A stretch of DNA of 53,748 nt from positions 1 to 53,748 of the forward strand of contig JAFKFI010000064.1 in NCBI GenBank assembly GCA_017307285.1, given 5' to 3'. Every line of letters starts with the position of its first letter. Positions within the stretch are counted from its first letter, which is position 1. A program made the translations under genes and the position numbers. Origin of the DNA: Alphaproteobacteria bacterium (GTDB lineage Bacteria > Pseudomonadota > Alphaproteobacteria > Acetobacterales > Acetobacteraceae). The notes under the pieces were generated by a model that saw only the letters and a program-made list of their open reading frames with translations, was not told the origin of the DNA and searched no databases. This document shows positions 17,188-24,642 of this stretch, in pieces.

Positions 17188-18054
17188 ATGGAAATCTGCA
17201 AGATCCTGCTGCCGTTGACCGGCACCGCGGCAGGGGGGGCCGCGCTGCAGACCGCGCTGATGATCGCGCGCATCTGGAACGCCCATGTGACAGCGCTGCA
17301 CGTGCGAGTCGACTCGCGCGACGTGGCGCCGCTGGCCGGCGAGGGTCTCTCGGGCGCGATGATCGAGGAGATGATGTCGGCCACCGAGAAGGAGAGCAAC
17401 GACCGTGCCCACGCGGTGCGCGCCATGTTCGACCGCTTCGTCGCCGAGAACCAGGTTTCGGTGTCGGACGGGCGCGTCGGCCTCGAGGGTGCCACGGCGA
17501 GCTTCGCCTCCGTCACCGGGCGCGAGGAGGACCTGGTCGCACAGCAATCGCGGCTCGCCGACCTGACCGTGGTGCCGCACCCGGAGGCCGGCGAGGACGT
17601 GTCCTCCTCCGACGCGCTGCACGCGGTGCTGTTCGACAGCGGACGCCCGGTGCTGATCGCGCCGCAGGTGGCGCCCGCCACCATCGGCACACGGATTTGC
17701 GTCGCCTGGAACGGCACGGCCGAGTCGGCGGCGGCGGTGTACGCGGTGCTGCCTTGGCTGAAGCGCGCCGAGGCGGTGCGGGTGCTCTCGGCCGAGGAGT
17801 ATCAGCGGCGCGGCCCCGGCGCGCAGAACCTCGCCTCCTATCTCGCGCTGCACGACGTGCGCGCGGAGCTGGCGACGTTCCGGCCCATCGACCGCGACGT
17901 CGGCGCAGGGATGCTGGCGGCGGCGCGGGAGTTCGGGGCCGACATGCTGGCGATGGGCGCCTACTCGCACTCGCGGCTGCGGCAGCTGATCCTCGGCGGC
18001 GTGACGCGGCACGTGCTGGAGAACGCGACCTTGCCGGTGATGATGTGCCGTTGA
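17188..18054 (+). CDS. Universal stress protein (tandem UspA-type)
   Basis: Cytoplasmic stress protein, 288 residues. The C-terminal half is a clear UspA domain: ICVAWNGTAESAAAVYAVLP, then EFGADMLAMGAYSHSRLRQLILGGVTRHVLENATLPVMM, which holds the G-x2-G-x9-G(S/T)-type nucleotide-binding pattern. The N-terminal half (ICKILLPLTGTAAGGAALQTAL) is a more degenerate second domain. The ATG at 17188 is preceded by GGAGAG nine bases upstream. It is followed 21 bases later by a MarR gene on the same strand. Confidence 0.9.
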   Translation: MEICKILLPLTGTAAGGAALQTALMIARIWNAHVTALHVRVDSRDVAPLAGEGLSGAMIEEMMSATEKESNDRAHAVRAMFDRFVAENQVSVSDGRVGLEGATASFASVTGREEDLVAQQSRLADLTVVPHPEAGEDVSSSDALHAVLFDSGRPVLIAPQVAPATIGTRICVAWNGTAESAAAVYAVLPWLKRAEAVRVLSAEEYQRRGPGAQNLASYLALHDVRAELATFRPIDRDVGAGMLAAAREFGADMLAMGAYSHSRLRQLILGGVTRHVLENATLPVMMCR

Positions 18055-18075
18055 CGGCCAGCGCGTGAGGCCGGC

Positions 18076-18606
18076 ATGCCGTTGCCGCCGGCGGGCGTCG
18101 ACGACCCCGCCACACTGGAGGCACTGCGCGCCTATGTGAAGCTGCTGCGCGCCGGCAAGGCGGTGGTCGCTCGCATCGAGCCGCGCCTCGCGGCCCGCGG
18201 CCTCACCGCGACGCAGCTCGGTGTGCTGGAAGCCATCCTGCACAAGGGCCCGCTCACCCAGCGCGAGCTCGGCCGTAAGGTGCTCACCAGCGCCGGCAAC
18301 ATGACGGATTTGATCGACAAGCTGGAAGGCCGCCTGCTGGTCTGCCGTTCGCGGGTGGCGGGCGACCGGCGCAGCGTCCGCGTCGCGCTGACCCCGGCGG
18401 GGCGAACGTTGATCGAGGGCTTGTTCCCAAAGCACGCGCGCGACATCGCCGAGGCGATGGGCGGGCTGACGACGAAGGAACTCGCCGAGCTTGGCCGCCT
18501 GCTGCGCAAGCTCGGCATGGCTGCTTCGAGCGAGGATCGGCCGCATCTTGCACCGGCTGATGCACAGGCCCACCTCCCGGCCGATCGTTCGGTATCGAAC
18601 GAATAG
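18076..18606 (+). CDS. MarR-family transcriptional regulator
   Basis: Winged-helix dimeric repressor of 176 residues. Core sequence GLTATQLGVLEAILHKGPLTQRELGRKVLTSAGNMTDLIDKLE is the DNA-reading helix region and RRSVRVALTPAGRTLIEGLFP the wing and following helix. The reading sequence LVCRSRVAGDRRSV replaces the commoner LV-R-DP-DRR, including two nearby Cys/Ser positions that could be ligand- or redox-sensitive (only one cysteine is present, so this is weak). A perfect palindrome lies at the very end of the gene, just before pirin, and is its likely target. Confidence 0.9.
   Translation: MPLPPAGVDDPATLEALRAYVKLLRAGKAVVARIEPRLAARGLTATQLGVLEAILHKGPLTQRELGRKVLTSAGNMTDLIDKLEGRLLVCRSRVAGDRRSVRVALTPAGRTLIEGLFPKHARDIAEAMGGLTTKELAELGRLLRKLGMAASSEDRPHLAPADAQAHLPADRSVSNE
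18585..18602. promoter_or_regulatory. Perfect palindrome before pirin, probable MarR operator
   Basis: TCGTTCG-GTAT-CGAACGA, seven-base arms with a four-base spacer, inside the last codons of the marR gene and 21 bases before the pirin ATG. Size and symmetry suit a MarR dimer; adjacency to a MarR gene and to pirin supports a local regulatory circuit. Confidence 0.6.
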
Positions 18607-18622
18607 CACGGGAGAGATCACG

Positions 18623-19324
18623 ATGATCGAAGTGCGTCCCTTCGGCAGCCTTGGCCGGTTCCAGAACGACTGGCTCAGCGCGCGGCACCATTTCAGCTTC
18701 GGCGAGTACCACGACCCCGCCCGCATGGGCTTCGGGCGGCTGCGCGTGTGGAACGACGACGAGATCGGGCCGGGCAAGGGGTTCGACCCGCATCCTCATC
18801 GGGACATGGAGATCGTCACGTATGTCCGGCAGGGCGCGATCACCCATCGCGACAGCCTGGGCAACGAGGGCCGCACCGAGGCCGGCGACGTGCAGGTGAT
18901 GCACGCCGGCACCGGCATCGTCCATGCCGAGTACAACCGCGAGGACACGCCGACGCGGCTGTTCCAGATCTGGATTCTGCCCGACCGGCGCGGCGCGGCA
19001 CCCGGCTGGGGCACGCGCGAGTTCCCCAAGGCGAATGGCGGGTTGTCGGTGCTGGCGAGTGGCCGGGCTCAGGACGCGGGCGGCGAGGCGCTGCCGTTGA
19101 ATGCGGATGCCGCCGTGCTTGCGGGCACGCTGCGCGCGGGCGAGACGGTGCGGCACGCGCTGGCGCCGGGGCGCGGCGCTTATCTCGTGCCGGCGAGCGG
19201 CGCGGTCGAGGTAAACGGCGTCACGGTAGCCACGCGCGACGGGGCAGCCGTGAGCGACGAGGGCGAGCTGACCATCAAGGCCGTCGATGACACCGAGCTG
19301 GTCCTGGTCGAGGTTGCCAACTGA
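18623..19324 (+). CDS. Pirin family protein (YhhW-like)
   Basis: Bicupin protein of 233 residues; bacterial pirins of this type include quercetin 2,3-dioxygenases and metal-binding regulators. Metal-site residues are visible in PHPHRDMEIVTYV (His, His) and VMHAGTGIVHAEYN (His, Glu), with FQIWILPDRRG after the first cupin. ATG 18623 has GGAG nine bases upstream; the longer frame from 18491 overlaps marR without support. Expected to be controlled by the adjacent MarR through the palindrome upstream. Confidence 0.93.
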   Translation: MIEVRPFGSLGRFQNDWLSARHHFSFGEYHDPARMGFGRLRVWNDDEIGPGKGFDPHPHRDMEIVTYVRQGAITHRDSLGNEGRTEAGDVQVMHAGTGIVHAEYNREDTPTRLFQIWILPDRRGAAPGWGTREFPKANGGLSVLASGRAQDAGGEALPLNADAAVLAGTLRAGETVRHALAPGRGAYLVPASGAVEVNGVTVATRDGAAVSDEGELTIKAVDDTELVLVEVAN

Positions 19325-19378
19325 CTGTTAACCCGTCCCGCGCTATGGTCGGATTCTGAACGGTGGGGGAACGAGGTC

Positions 19379-20857
19379 GTGCGGTTGGCGAGACGCTTGG
19401 CGCTTGGCTTCGCTCTTTCATGCGGTGCCGTCGGCCCACTGGCCGCGGCGCCGGACCCGTCGCTTGAACAGCAGCTCCGCGCATGGCTGTCCGGGCTCAC
19501 CGGGGTCGCAGTGCCGGAGTTGCCGCTGCGGATCACGCCGGAGGGCGATCACTACCGCGCGGCCCTGCCGATCGGCGCCGGGGACAAGGCCGGGTCGATC
19601 TCCGCCGCTCTGCGCCCGCTCGATGGCGGCCGCTGGGCCATAGAGGATTTCGTGCTGCCGCCCACCTCGCATTTCACCATGCGGGTGCCCGCGCCAGACG
19701 ATCCCACGCACACGGTCCCGGCCGAGGCGACGCTGAGCCTCGGCGGGCAGGACGGCCGGATGCTGCTCGACCCGAGCCTGGCAAGCCCGTCGAGCTTCGA
19801 GGCTCGGCTGCGCGGCGTCAGGCTCGATGTCGCGGGTGGCGGGCAAGAGCAGCACCAGCAGATGGACCGCTACGAGACGCACGGGACGGCCACACCGGTT
19901 GCCGGCGGCCGGCTCGACTTCGTGCAGGATGCGACCATCGAGGGCTGGCGGATCGCGGCGCAGCCGGCCTCGGGAGAGCCATTCGCCTTGCAGGCCCGCG
20001 CGCTCCGGGCCAACGGTCGGCTCGACGGGCTGAACCCCGACCGGCTCGCGCCGGTGGTGCGCGCCTTTCTCGCGTTGACCGCTGCCCAGGAGGGCGACGA
20101 GGCGGTGACGCGCGCGGCGCTGCATCGGCTGGTGGAGGCCTTGCGCGACAGCGTGCGTTCCGGCCGTATCGAGGAGAGCTTCGAGCACCTGCAAATTGCG
20201 GCGGCGGGGCAGGAGGCAACGATCGGCACGCTGCGCCTCGCCTTCGCGGCGGACGCGCCAGAGGGGCGGCTCGCCGGTTCGATCGGGCTGGAGATGGCGG
20301 GGCTCGAGGTTCCCTCGCTGCCGCCGGGGCTCATGCCGTGGGTGCCGCGCCGAATCGTGCTGCATCCCGTGATTTCCGGGATGGGTGTCGCAGAGCTGAC
20401 TGGGTTGGCGCTCGCCGCAACAGCGACACCGCCCGACGACCAGGCGACGGATGCCGCGCTCGCGGCCCTGTTCAACGGCCCCGGTGTCACTATCGGCATC
20501 GATCCCCTGACGATCGAGCTTCCCGCCTCGCGGCTCGACGCCACCGGCAGCGTCGTCGTGCGCGGACCCGAGCGCTATGCCGGGCGGGCGAAGCTGGTGC
20601 TGACCGGTTTCGACGCGCTGATGGCGCAGGCGCAGGACGACCCGAACCTGCATGATGTGGCACCCGTGCTCATCCTGGCGCGCGGCCTGGCGAAGCCGGA
20701 GGGCGACCATCTGGTCTGGGACGTGGTGGCGAGCGAATCAGGCGCCACGGTGAACGGGGTGGACATCTCCAGCCTGGCCGGCGGCGGTCAGCCGCCGGCG
20801 CCGCCGCCCAAACGCCCGTCCCACCCGTCGCAGTCTCAGCCAGCGCCCAAGCGGTAG
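19379..20857 (+). CDS. Exported protein of unknown function (AsmA/DUF945-like beta-rich)
   Basis: 492 residues with a signal peptide (LARRLALGFALSCGAVGPLAAA). The mature protein is beta-rich with repeated phrases such as LPPGLMPWVPRRIVLHPVIS, ITIEL-type strands and ATGSVVVRGPERYAGRAKLV, a pattern of periplasmic proteins with repeating strands, but I cannot name the family. Start is the GTG at 19379 with GGGGGAACGAGG upstream. The 3' end overlaps the opposite-strand methyltransferase by 22 bases. The C-terminus is Pro/Gln/Ser-rich. Confidence 0.7.
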   Translation: MRLARRLALGFALSCGAVGPLAAAPDPSLEQQLRAWLSGLTGVAVPELPLRITPEGDHYRAALPIGAGDKAGSISAALRPLDGGRWAIEDFVLPPTSHFTMRVPAPDDPTHTVPAEATLSLGGQDGRMLLDPSLASPSSFEARLRGVRLDVAGGGQEQHQQMDRYETHGTATPVAGGRLDFVQDATIEGWRIAAQPASGEPFALQARALRANGRLDGLNPDRLAPVVRAFLALTAAQEGDEAVTRAALHRLVEALRDSVRSGRIEESFEHLQIAAAGQEATIGTLRLAFAADAPEGRLAGSIGLEMAGLEVPSLPPGLMPWVPRRIVLHPVISGMGVAELTGLALAATATPPDDQATDAALAALFNGPGVTIGIDPLTIELPASRLDATGSVVVRGPERYAGRAKLVLTGFDALMAQAQDDPNLHDVAPVLILARGLAKPEGDHLVWDVVASESGATVNGVDISSLAGGGQPPAPPPKRPSHPSQSQPAPKR

Positions 20858-21480
20858 AGCACCACGTCTCGCGCTACGCGGTCCTCCAGTTCCAGCGTGG
20901 TTGGGACCCGATACTCGGCAAAGCGGGAAAGGCCTTCGCGGGGCAGGTAGGCACGGCCGGGGTCCGCCACCCACACCTCGGCCTGCCGCGCCATTGCTCG
21001 CAGCCACGGTAGGATGTGCCCGGTCATCGGCGCCTCATAGCAGACGTCGCCGCACAGGATCAGGTCCCAGCGGCAATCGGAGCCCACCACGTCCTCGGCG
21101 AGCGCGCGCACCTCGGCCGCGTTGGCGCGAGCGTTCAACCGGATCGCTGCGGCGGCCAGCCGGTCGATCTCGGCTGCGTCCACGAGCGCCGCGCCTGCCC
21201 GCGCGCAGGCGATGGCGGCGACGCCGCCACCCGCCGCGAAATCGAGCACCCGCTTGCCGGAAACCAGCGCGGGATGATCGCGCACGTGTCGCGCCAGCGC
21301 TTGCCCTCCGGGCCAGGCGAACGCCCAGAACGGCGGCTCGACATTGTTGGCTGCGAGCCATTCTTCCGTGGCCTGCCAGATCGGCGTGATCTCGCTCGCG
21401 AGGTGTAGCGCGATCTCCGGCACCAGCGGGGCGCGGGAGAGCAGCGTGTTGCGGCGGACGAACGCTTCCTCTTCGCTCAC
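20836..21480 (-). CDS. SAM-dependent methyltransferase (ETFB lysine / PrmA-like)
   Basis: Class I methyltransferase of 214 residues. Motifs: WAFAWPGGQALARH, motif I VLDFAAGGGVAAIACARAGA, motif II DAAEIDRLAAAAIRLNA, and WDLILCGDVCYEAPM. WAFAWPGGQ is characteristic of the METTL20/ETFB-lysine methyltransferase group, which modifies electron-transfer flavoprotein. GTG start overlaps the ubiA stop (GTGA), so it is coupled downstream of ubiA. Usual mis-annotation is 50S L11 methyltransferase. Confidence 0.85.
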   Translation of the reverse strand: MSEEEAFVRRNTLLSRAPLVPEIALHLASEITPIWQATEEWLAANNVEPPFWAFAWPGGQALARHVRDHPALVSGKRVLDFAAGGGVAAIACARAGAALVDAAEIDRLAAAAIRLNARANAAEVRALAEDVVGSDCRWDLILCGDVCYEAPMTGHILPWLRAMARQAEVWVADPGRAYLPREGLSRFAEYRVPTTLELEDRVARDVVLYRLGAG

Positions 21481-22376
21481 ATCCACCCGATCAGCAGCGC
21501 GAGTGCCACGGCGAGCCCCGCCTCGCGATTGGCGCGGAACTGGCGAAGGCAGTTCGCCGGGTCGTCGATGTCGAGCACGGCGATCTGTCGCGCGAGAAGC
21601 AGGGCCGGCAGCAGCAGCGCGGGATAGAACCAGCCGGACAACCCGGCGAGCCAGCCGGCGCACACCAGCGCAACCATCGTGCCGGCGTAGCATAGGGCGA
21701 GGAACGGGCGCGTGCGCTCGGCGAACAGGCGCGCGGTGGAGCGCACGCCGACCAGCGCGTCGTCCTCGCGGTCCTGGTGCGCGTAGATCGTGTCGAAGCC
21801 GAGGTCCCACAGGATCGCCGCCGCATAGATCGCGAGCCAGGCCGCGTCGATCCGCCCCGCCCCCGCCGCGTAGCCGAGCGGCGCGCCGAAGCCGAAGGTG
21901 AACCCCATGACGAGCTGCGGCCACCAGGTGACGCGTTTGGCGAGCGGATAGAGCCCGACCAGCAGCAAGGAGGCGACCCCCAGCGCCTGCGCGAGCGGCG
22001 GCAGCTGCAGCAGGATCGCCAGCCCCGCGAGCAGCAGCAGGACCAGGAAGGCGAGCGCGGGGCGCGGCCGCACCGCGCCCGACGCCAGCGGCCGGCCGGC
22101 GGTGCGCGCCACCTGCCGGTCGATGTCGCGGTCCCACAGATCGTTCACCACGCAGCCGGCGGCCCGCATCACCAGGCTGCCGATGGCGAACAGCACGATC
22201 AGCCGCACGCTTTCCGCCACGTCGCGGCCGGACAGCAGGATGCCCCACAGGCCGGGCAGGAACAGCAGCCAGACGCCAATCGGCCGGTCGAGCCGCGCCA
22301 GCAGCACGTAGGGCACCCAGCGCGCCGGCAGCCGGGCGACCCAGCCTCCGGCGGCGATGTCGGTATGGGCGGTCAT
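21477..22376 (-). CDS. ubiA: 4-hydroxybenzoate polyprenyltransferase
   Basis: Integral membrane prenyltransferase attaching the polyprenyl tail to 4-hydroxybenzoate in ubiquinone synthesis. The two Asp-rich prenyl-diphosphate/Mg sites are present: CVVNDLWDRDIDRQVARTAG near residue 75 and FDTIYAHQDREDDALVGVRS near 194. Eight or nine hydrophobic segments fill the remainder; 299 residues is normal. It diverges from rsmE with only 21 bases between the start codons. Confidence 0.95.
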   Translation of the reverse strand: MTAHTDIAAGGWVARLPARWVPYVLLARLDRPIGVWLLFLPGLWGILLSGRDVAESVRLIVLFAIGSLVMRAAGCVVNDLWDRDIDRQVARTAGRPLASGAVRPRPALAFLVLLLLAGLAILLQLPPLAQALGVASLLLVGLYPLAKRVTWWPQLVMGFTFGFGAPLGYAAGAGRIDAAWLAIYAAAILWDLGFDTIYAHQDREDDALVGVRSTARLFAERTRPFLALCYAGTMVALVCAGWLAGLSGWFYPALLLPALLLARQIAVLDIDDPANCLRQFRANREAGLAVALALLIGWM

Positions 22377-22397
22377 GGTGCTAATCTGCCCGCCAGC

Positions 22398-23105
22398 ATG
22401 TCGGGGTCAATCCGCCTGTTCGTGAGCGCCCCCCTGGCCGAGGGGGTGGAGGTCCAGGCGACACCAGGCCAGGCGCATTATCTCGGCACCGTCATGCGCC
22501 GCGCCACGGGCGCCCCGGTGCGGCTGTTCAACGGCGCGGACGGCGAGTGGCAGGCGCGGCTGACCGTCATCAAGCGGGATCGCGCGGTGCTCGCGGTCGA
22601 GACGCCGCTCCGGGCGCAGGCGGCGGAGCCTGACCTGTGGCTCGCCTTCGCCGTGCTGAAACGCGACGCGACCGACCTCGTCGCGCAGAAGGCGACCGAG
22701 CTCGGCGTCTCCGCCTTGGTCCCCGTGATTACCGAGCGGACCAATGCCGAGCGAGTCAACGCGACCCGGATAATCGCGATCGCTACCGAGGCCGCCGAGC
22801 AATCCGAGCGGCTGACGGTGCCGCGCGTCGCACCGCTCCAGCGCCTTCCCGACCTGCTCGTCCATTGGCCGGCCGGGCGGACGCTGTTCGCGGCCATCGA
22901 GCGGGCGGGCGCCGCGCCGCTCCGACCGCGCCAGGGCGGGAGCGCGGCGGCGCTGCTGGTCGGGCCGGAGGGTGGTTTCAGCGAGCGGGAGCTTGACGCC
23001 CTGCGCGCCCGACCCTTTGTTGTGCCGGTCAGCCTGGGGCCGCGCATCCTGCGGGCCGAGACGGCCAGCATCGTCGGTCTGGCCCTGTTGCAGGCTGGCG
23101 ATTAG
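22398..23105 (+). CDS. rsmE: 16S rRNA (uracil(1498)-N3)-methyltransferase
   Basis: SPOUT-family methyltransferase modifying U1498 of 16S rRNA. 235 residues with an N-terminal PUA-like part (GQAHYLGTVMRRATG) and the trefoil-knot SAM site LLVGPEGGFSERELDAL plus LGPRILRAETASIVGLAL at the C-terminus. ATG 22398 was chosen over the much longer frame because the latter is antisense to ubiA. Confidence 0.95.
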   Translation: MSGSIRLFVSAPLAEGVEVQATPGQAHYLGTVMRRATGAPVRLFNGADGEWQARLTVIKRDRAVLAVETPLRAQAAEPDLWLAFAVLKRDATDLVAQKATELGVSALVPVITERTNAERVNATRIIAIATEAAEQSERLTVPRVAPLQRLPDLLVHWPAGRTLFAAIERAGAAPLRPRQGGSAAALLVGPEGGFSERELDALRARPFVVPVSLGPRILRAETASIVGLALLQAGD

Positions 23106-23145
23106 ATGACCGGACACGCCGAACGTCCGAAACCCTGGGAGCCCG

Positions 23146-24522
23146 ATGTCCAACCCCGGAGATGCCGACGCGACCCCGATCACGTCGATGCGGCAGCTGG
23201 CCGACTATTTCGCGGCCGGCTGCAAACCACCGGAGGCGTTCCGTATCGGCACCGAGCACGAGAAGTTCGGTTTCCGGCGGACCGATCTCACCCCGCCACC
23301 CTACGAGCCGCGCGGCATCGAGGCGCTACTAGAAGGCATGGCCGCTGGCGGCGGCGAGCCGATCCGCGACCACGGCCGCATCATCGGCCTAAAGCAGGGC
23401 GCGGCGTCAATCTCCTTAGAGCCGGCCGGGCAGCTCGAACTCTCGGGCGCGCCGCTCGCCACGCTGCACGACACGCGCACGGAATTCGAGGCGCATTTCG
23501 CGGAGGTGGACGCCGTCTCCGCCGGGCTCGGCCTCGGCTTCGCCCCGCTCGGCTTCCACCCGACCGAGACGCGCGCCGCGATGCCTTGGATGCCCAAGAG
23601 CCGCTATGCGGTGATGCGCGCCTACATGCCGAAGGTCGGGACGATGGGCCTCGACATGATGACCCGCACCTGCACCGTGCAGGTCAATCTCGATTTCGTC
23701 TCCGAGGCCGACATGGTGCGCAAGCTGCGGGTCTCGCTCGCCCTGCAGCCGCTCGCCACCGCGCTGTTCGCGAATTCACCTTTCACGGAGGGGCATCCTA
23801 ACGGTTTCTTATCCTTTCGCGCCCAGGTCTGGACGGACACCGACAACGAGCGCTCCGGGATCCCCTCGGTGATGTTCGAGGACGGCTTTGGGTTCGAGCG
23901 ATACGCACGATGGCTGGTCGACGACGTGCCGATGTATTTTGTCTACCGAAGCGGGCACTACATCGACGTGGCTGGCCGTTCGTTTCGCGACTTCATGGCC
24001 GGCCGCGTGCCGGAGCTCGCCGGCGAGACGGCGACGGTGGGAGATTTCGCCGATCACATGACCACGGCTTTTACCGACGTGCGGCTCAAGCGCTTTCTCG
24101 AGATGCGCGGCGCCGATGCGGGCCGGCCGGACATGATGGTGGCGCAATCGGCCTTCTGGGTCGGGCTGCTCTATGACGATGCAGCTCTCGCGGCCGCCGA
24201 GGCGCTGGTGCGCCGGCAGAGCTGGCAGGATACGGTCGCGCTGCGCGCGGCGGTGCCGCGTCAGGGGCTCGACGCGCGGCTCGAAACGCCGGGCGGAAAC
24301 CGAGACCTGCACGGATTGGCGCGTGACGCGCTGGCCGTGGCGCGGGACGGGCTGCGGGCCCGTCGCCGGCTCGACGCGTCGGGACACGATGAAACAATTT
24401 ATCTCGCGCCACTCGAGGAAATCATTGGCGGCGGACCGACCCAGGCGGAACGCTGGCTGGCGAAATATCACGGCGAATGGCGCGGGAACGTGCGCCCGAT
24501 TTTCGCCGAGGCAGCGATCTAG
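23146..24522 (+). CDS. gshA: Glutamate-cysteine ligase
   Basis: First step of glutathione synthesis, joining glutamate and cysteine with ATP. The 458-residue protein is the alphaproteobacterial/plant type: FRIGTEHEKFGF (substrate/metal Glu), GASISLEPAGQLELSG, RTCTVQVNLDF, SGHYIDVAGRSFRDFM, and C-terminal KYHGEW. ATG 23146 has GGGAG six bases upstream and lies 40 bases after rsmE, the usual neighbour in this group, suggesting one transcript. Confidence 0.95.
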   Translation: MSNPGDADATPITSMRQLADYFAAGCKPPEAFRIGTEHEKFGFRRTDLTPPPYEPRGIEALLEGMAAGGGEPIRDHGRIIGLKQGAASISLEPAGQLELSGAPLATLHDTRTEFEAHFAEVDAVSAGLGLGFAPLGFHPTETRAAMPWMPKSRYAVMRAYMPKVGTMGLDMMTRTCTVQVNLDFVSEADMVRKLRVSLALQPLATALFANSPFTEGHPNGFLSFRAQVWTDTDNERSGIPSVMFEDGFGFERYARWLVDDVPMYFVYRSGHYIDVAGRSFRDFMAGRVPELAGETATVGDFADHMTTAFTDVRLKRFLEMRGADAGRPDMMVAQSAFWVGLLYDDAALAAAEALVRRQSWQDTVALRAAVPRQGLDARLETPGGNRDLHGLARDALAVARDGLRARRRLDASGHDETIYLAPLEEIIGGGPTQAERWLAKYHGEWRGNVRPIFAEAAI

Positions 24523-24543
24523 CGTCCGATTCAGCAATCTCCT

Positions 24544-24558
24544 GGCACGCAGCGTGCC
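24544..24558 (+). terminator. Weak hairpin downstream of gshA
   Basis: GGCACG-CAG-CGTGCC, a six-base perfect stem 22 bases past the gshA stop. No T-run follows, so it is only a possible transcript end. A CATATG-AG-CATATG duplication follows at 24590-24603. Confidence 0.35.
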
Positions 24559-24642
24559 GGAGAACTTGCTTATGCCGTCACGTTCCGACCATATGAGCAT
24601 ATGAATGTAGGTGCCGTACAGCGTCTGCAGGGGCAGGTCGTG

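Noticed and set aside
15631-18777. 1048-codon minus-strand frame
   Set aside because: Runs antisense through the kinase-like, uspA and marR genes; no ribosome site or recognisable domain.
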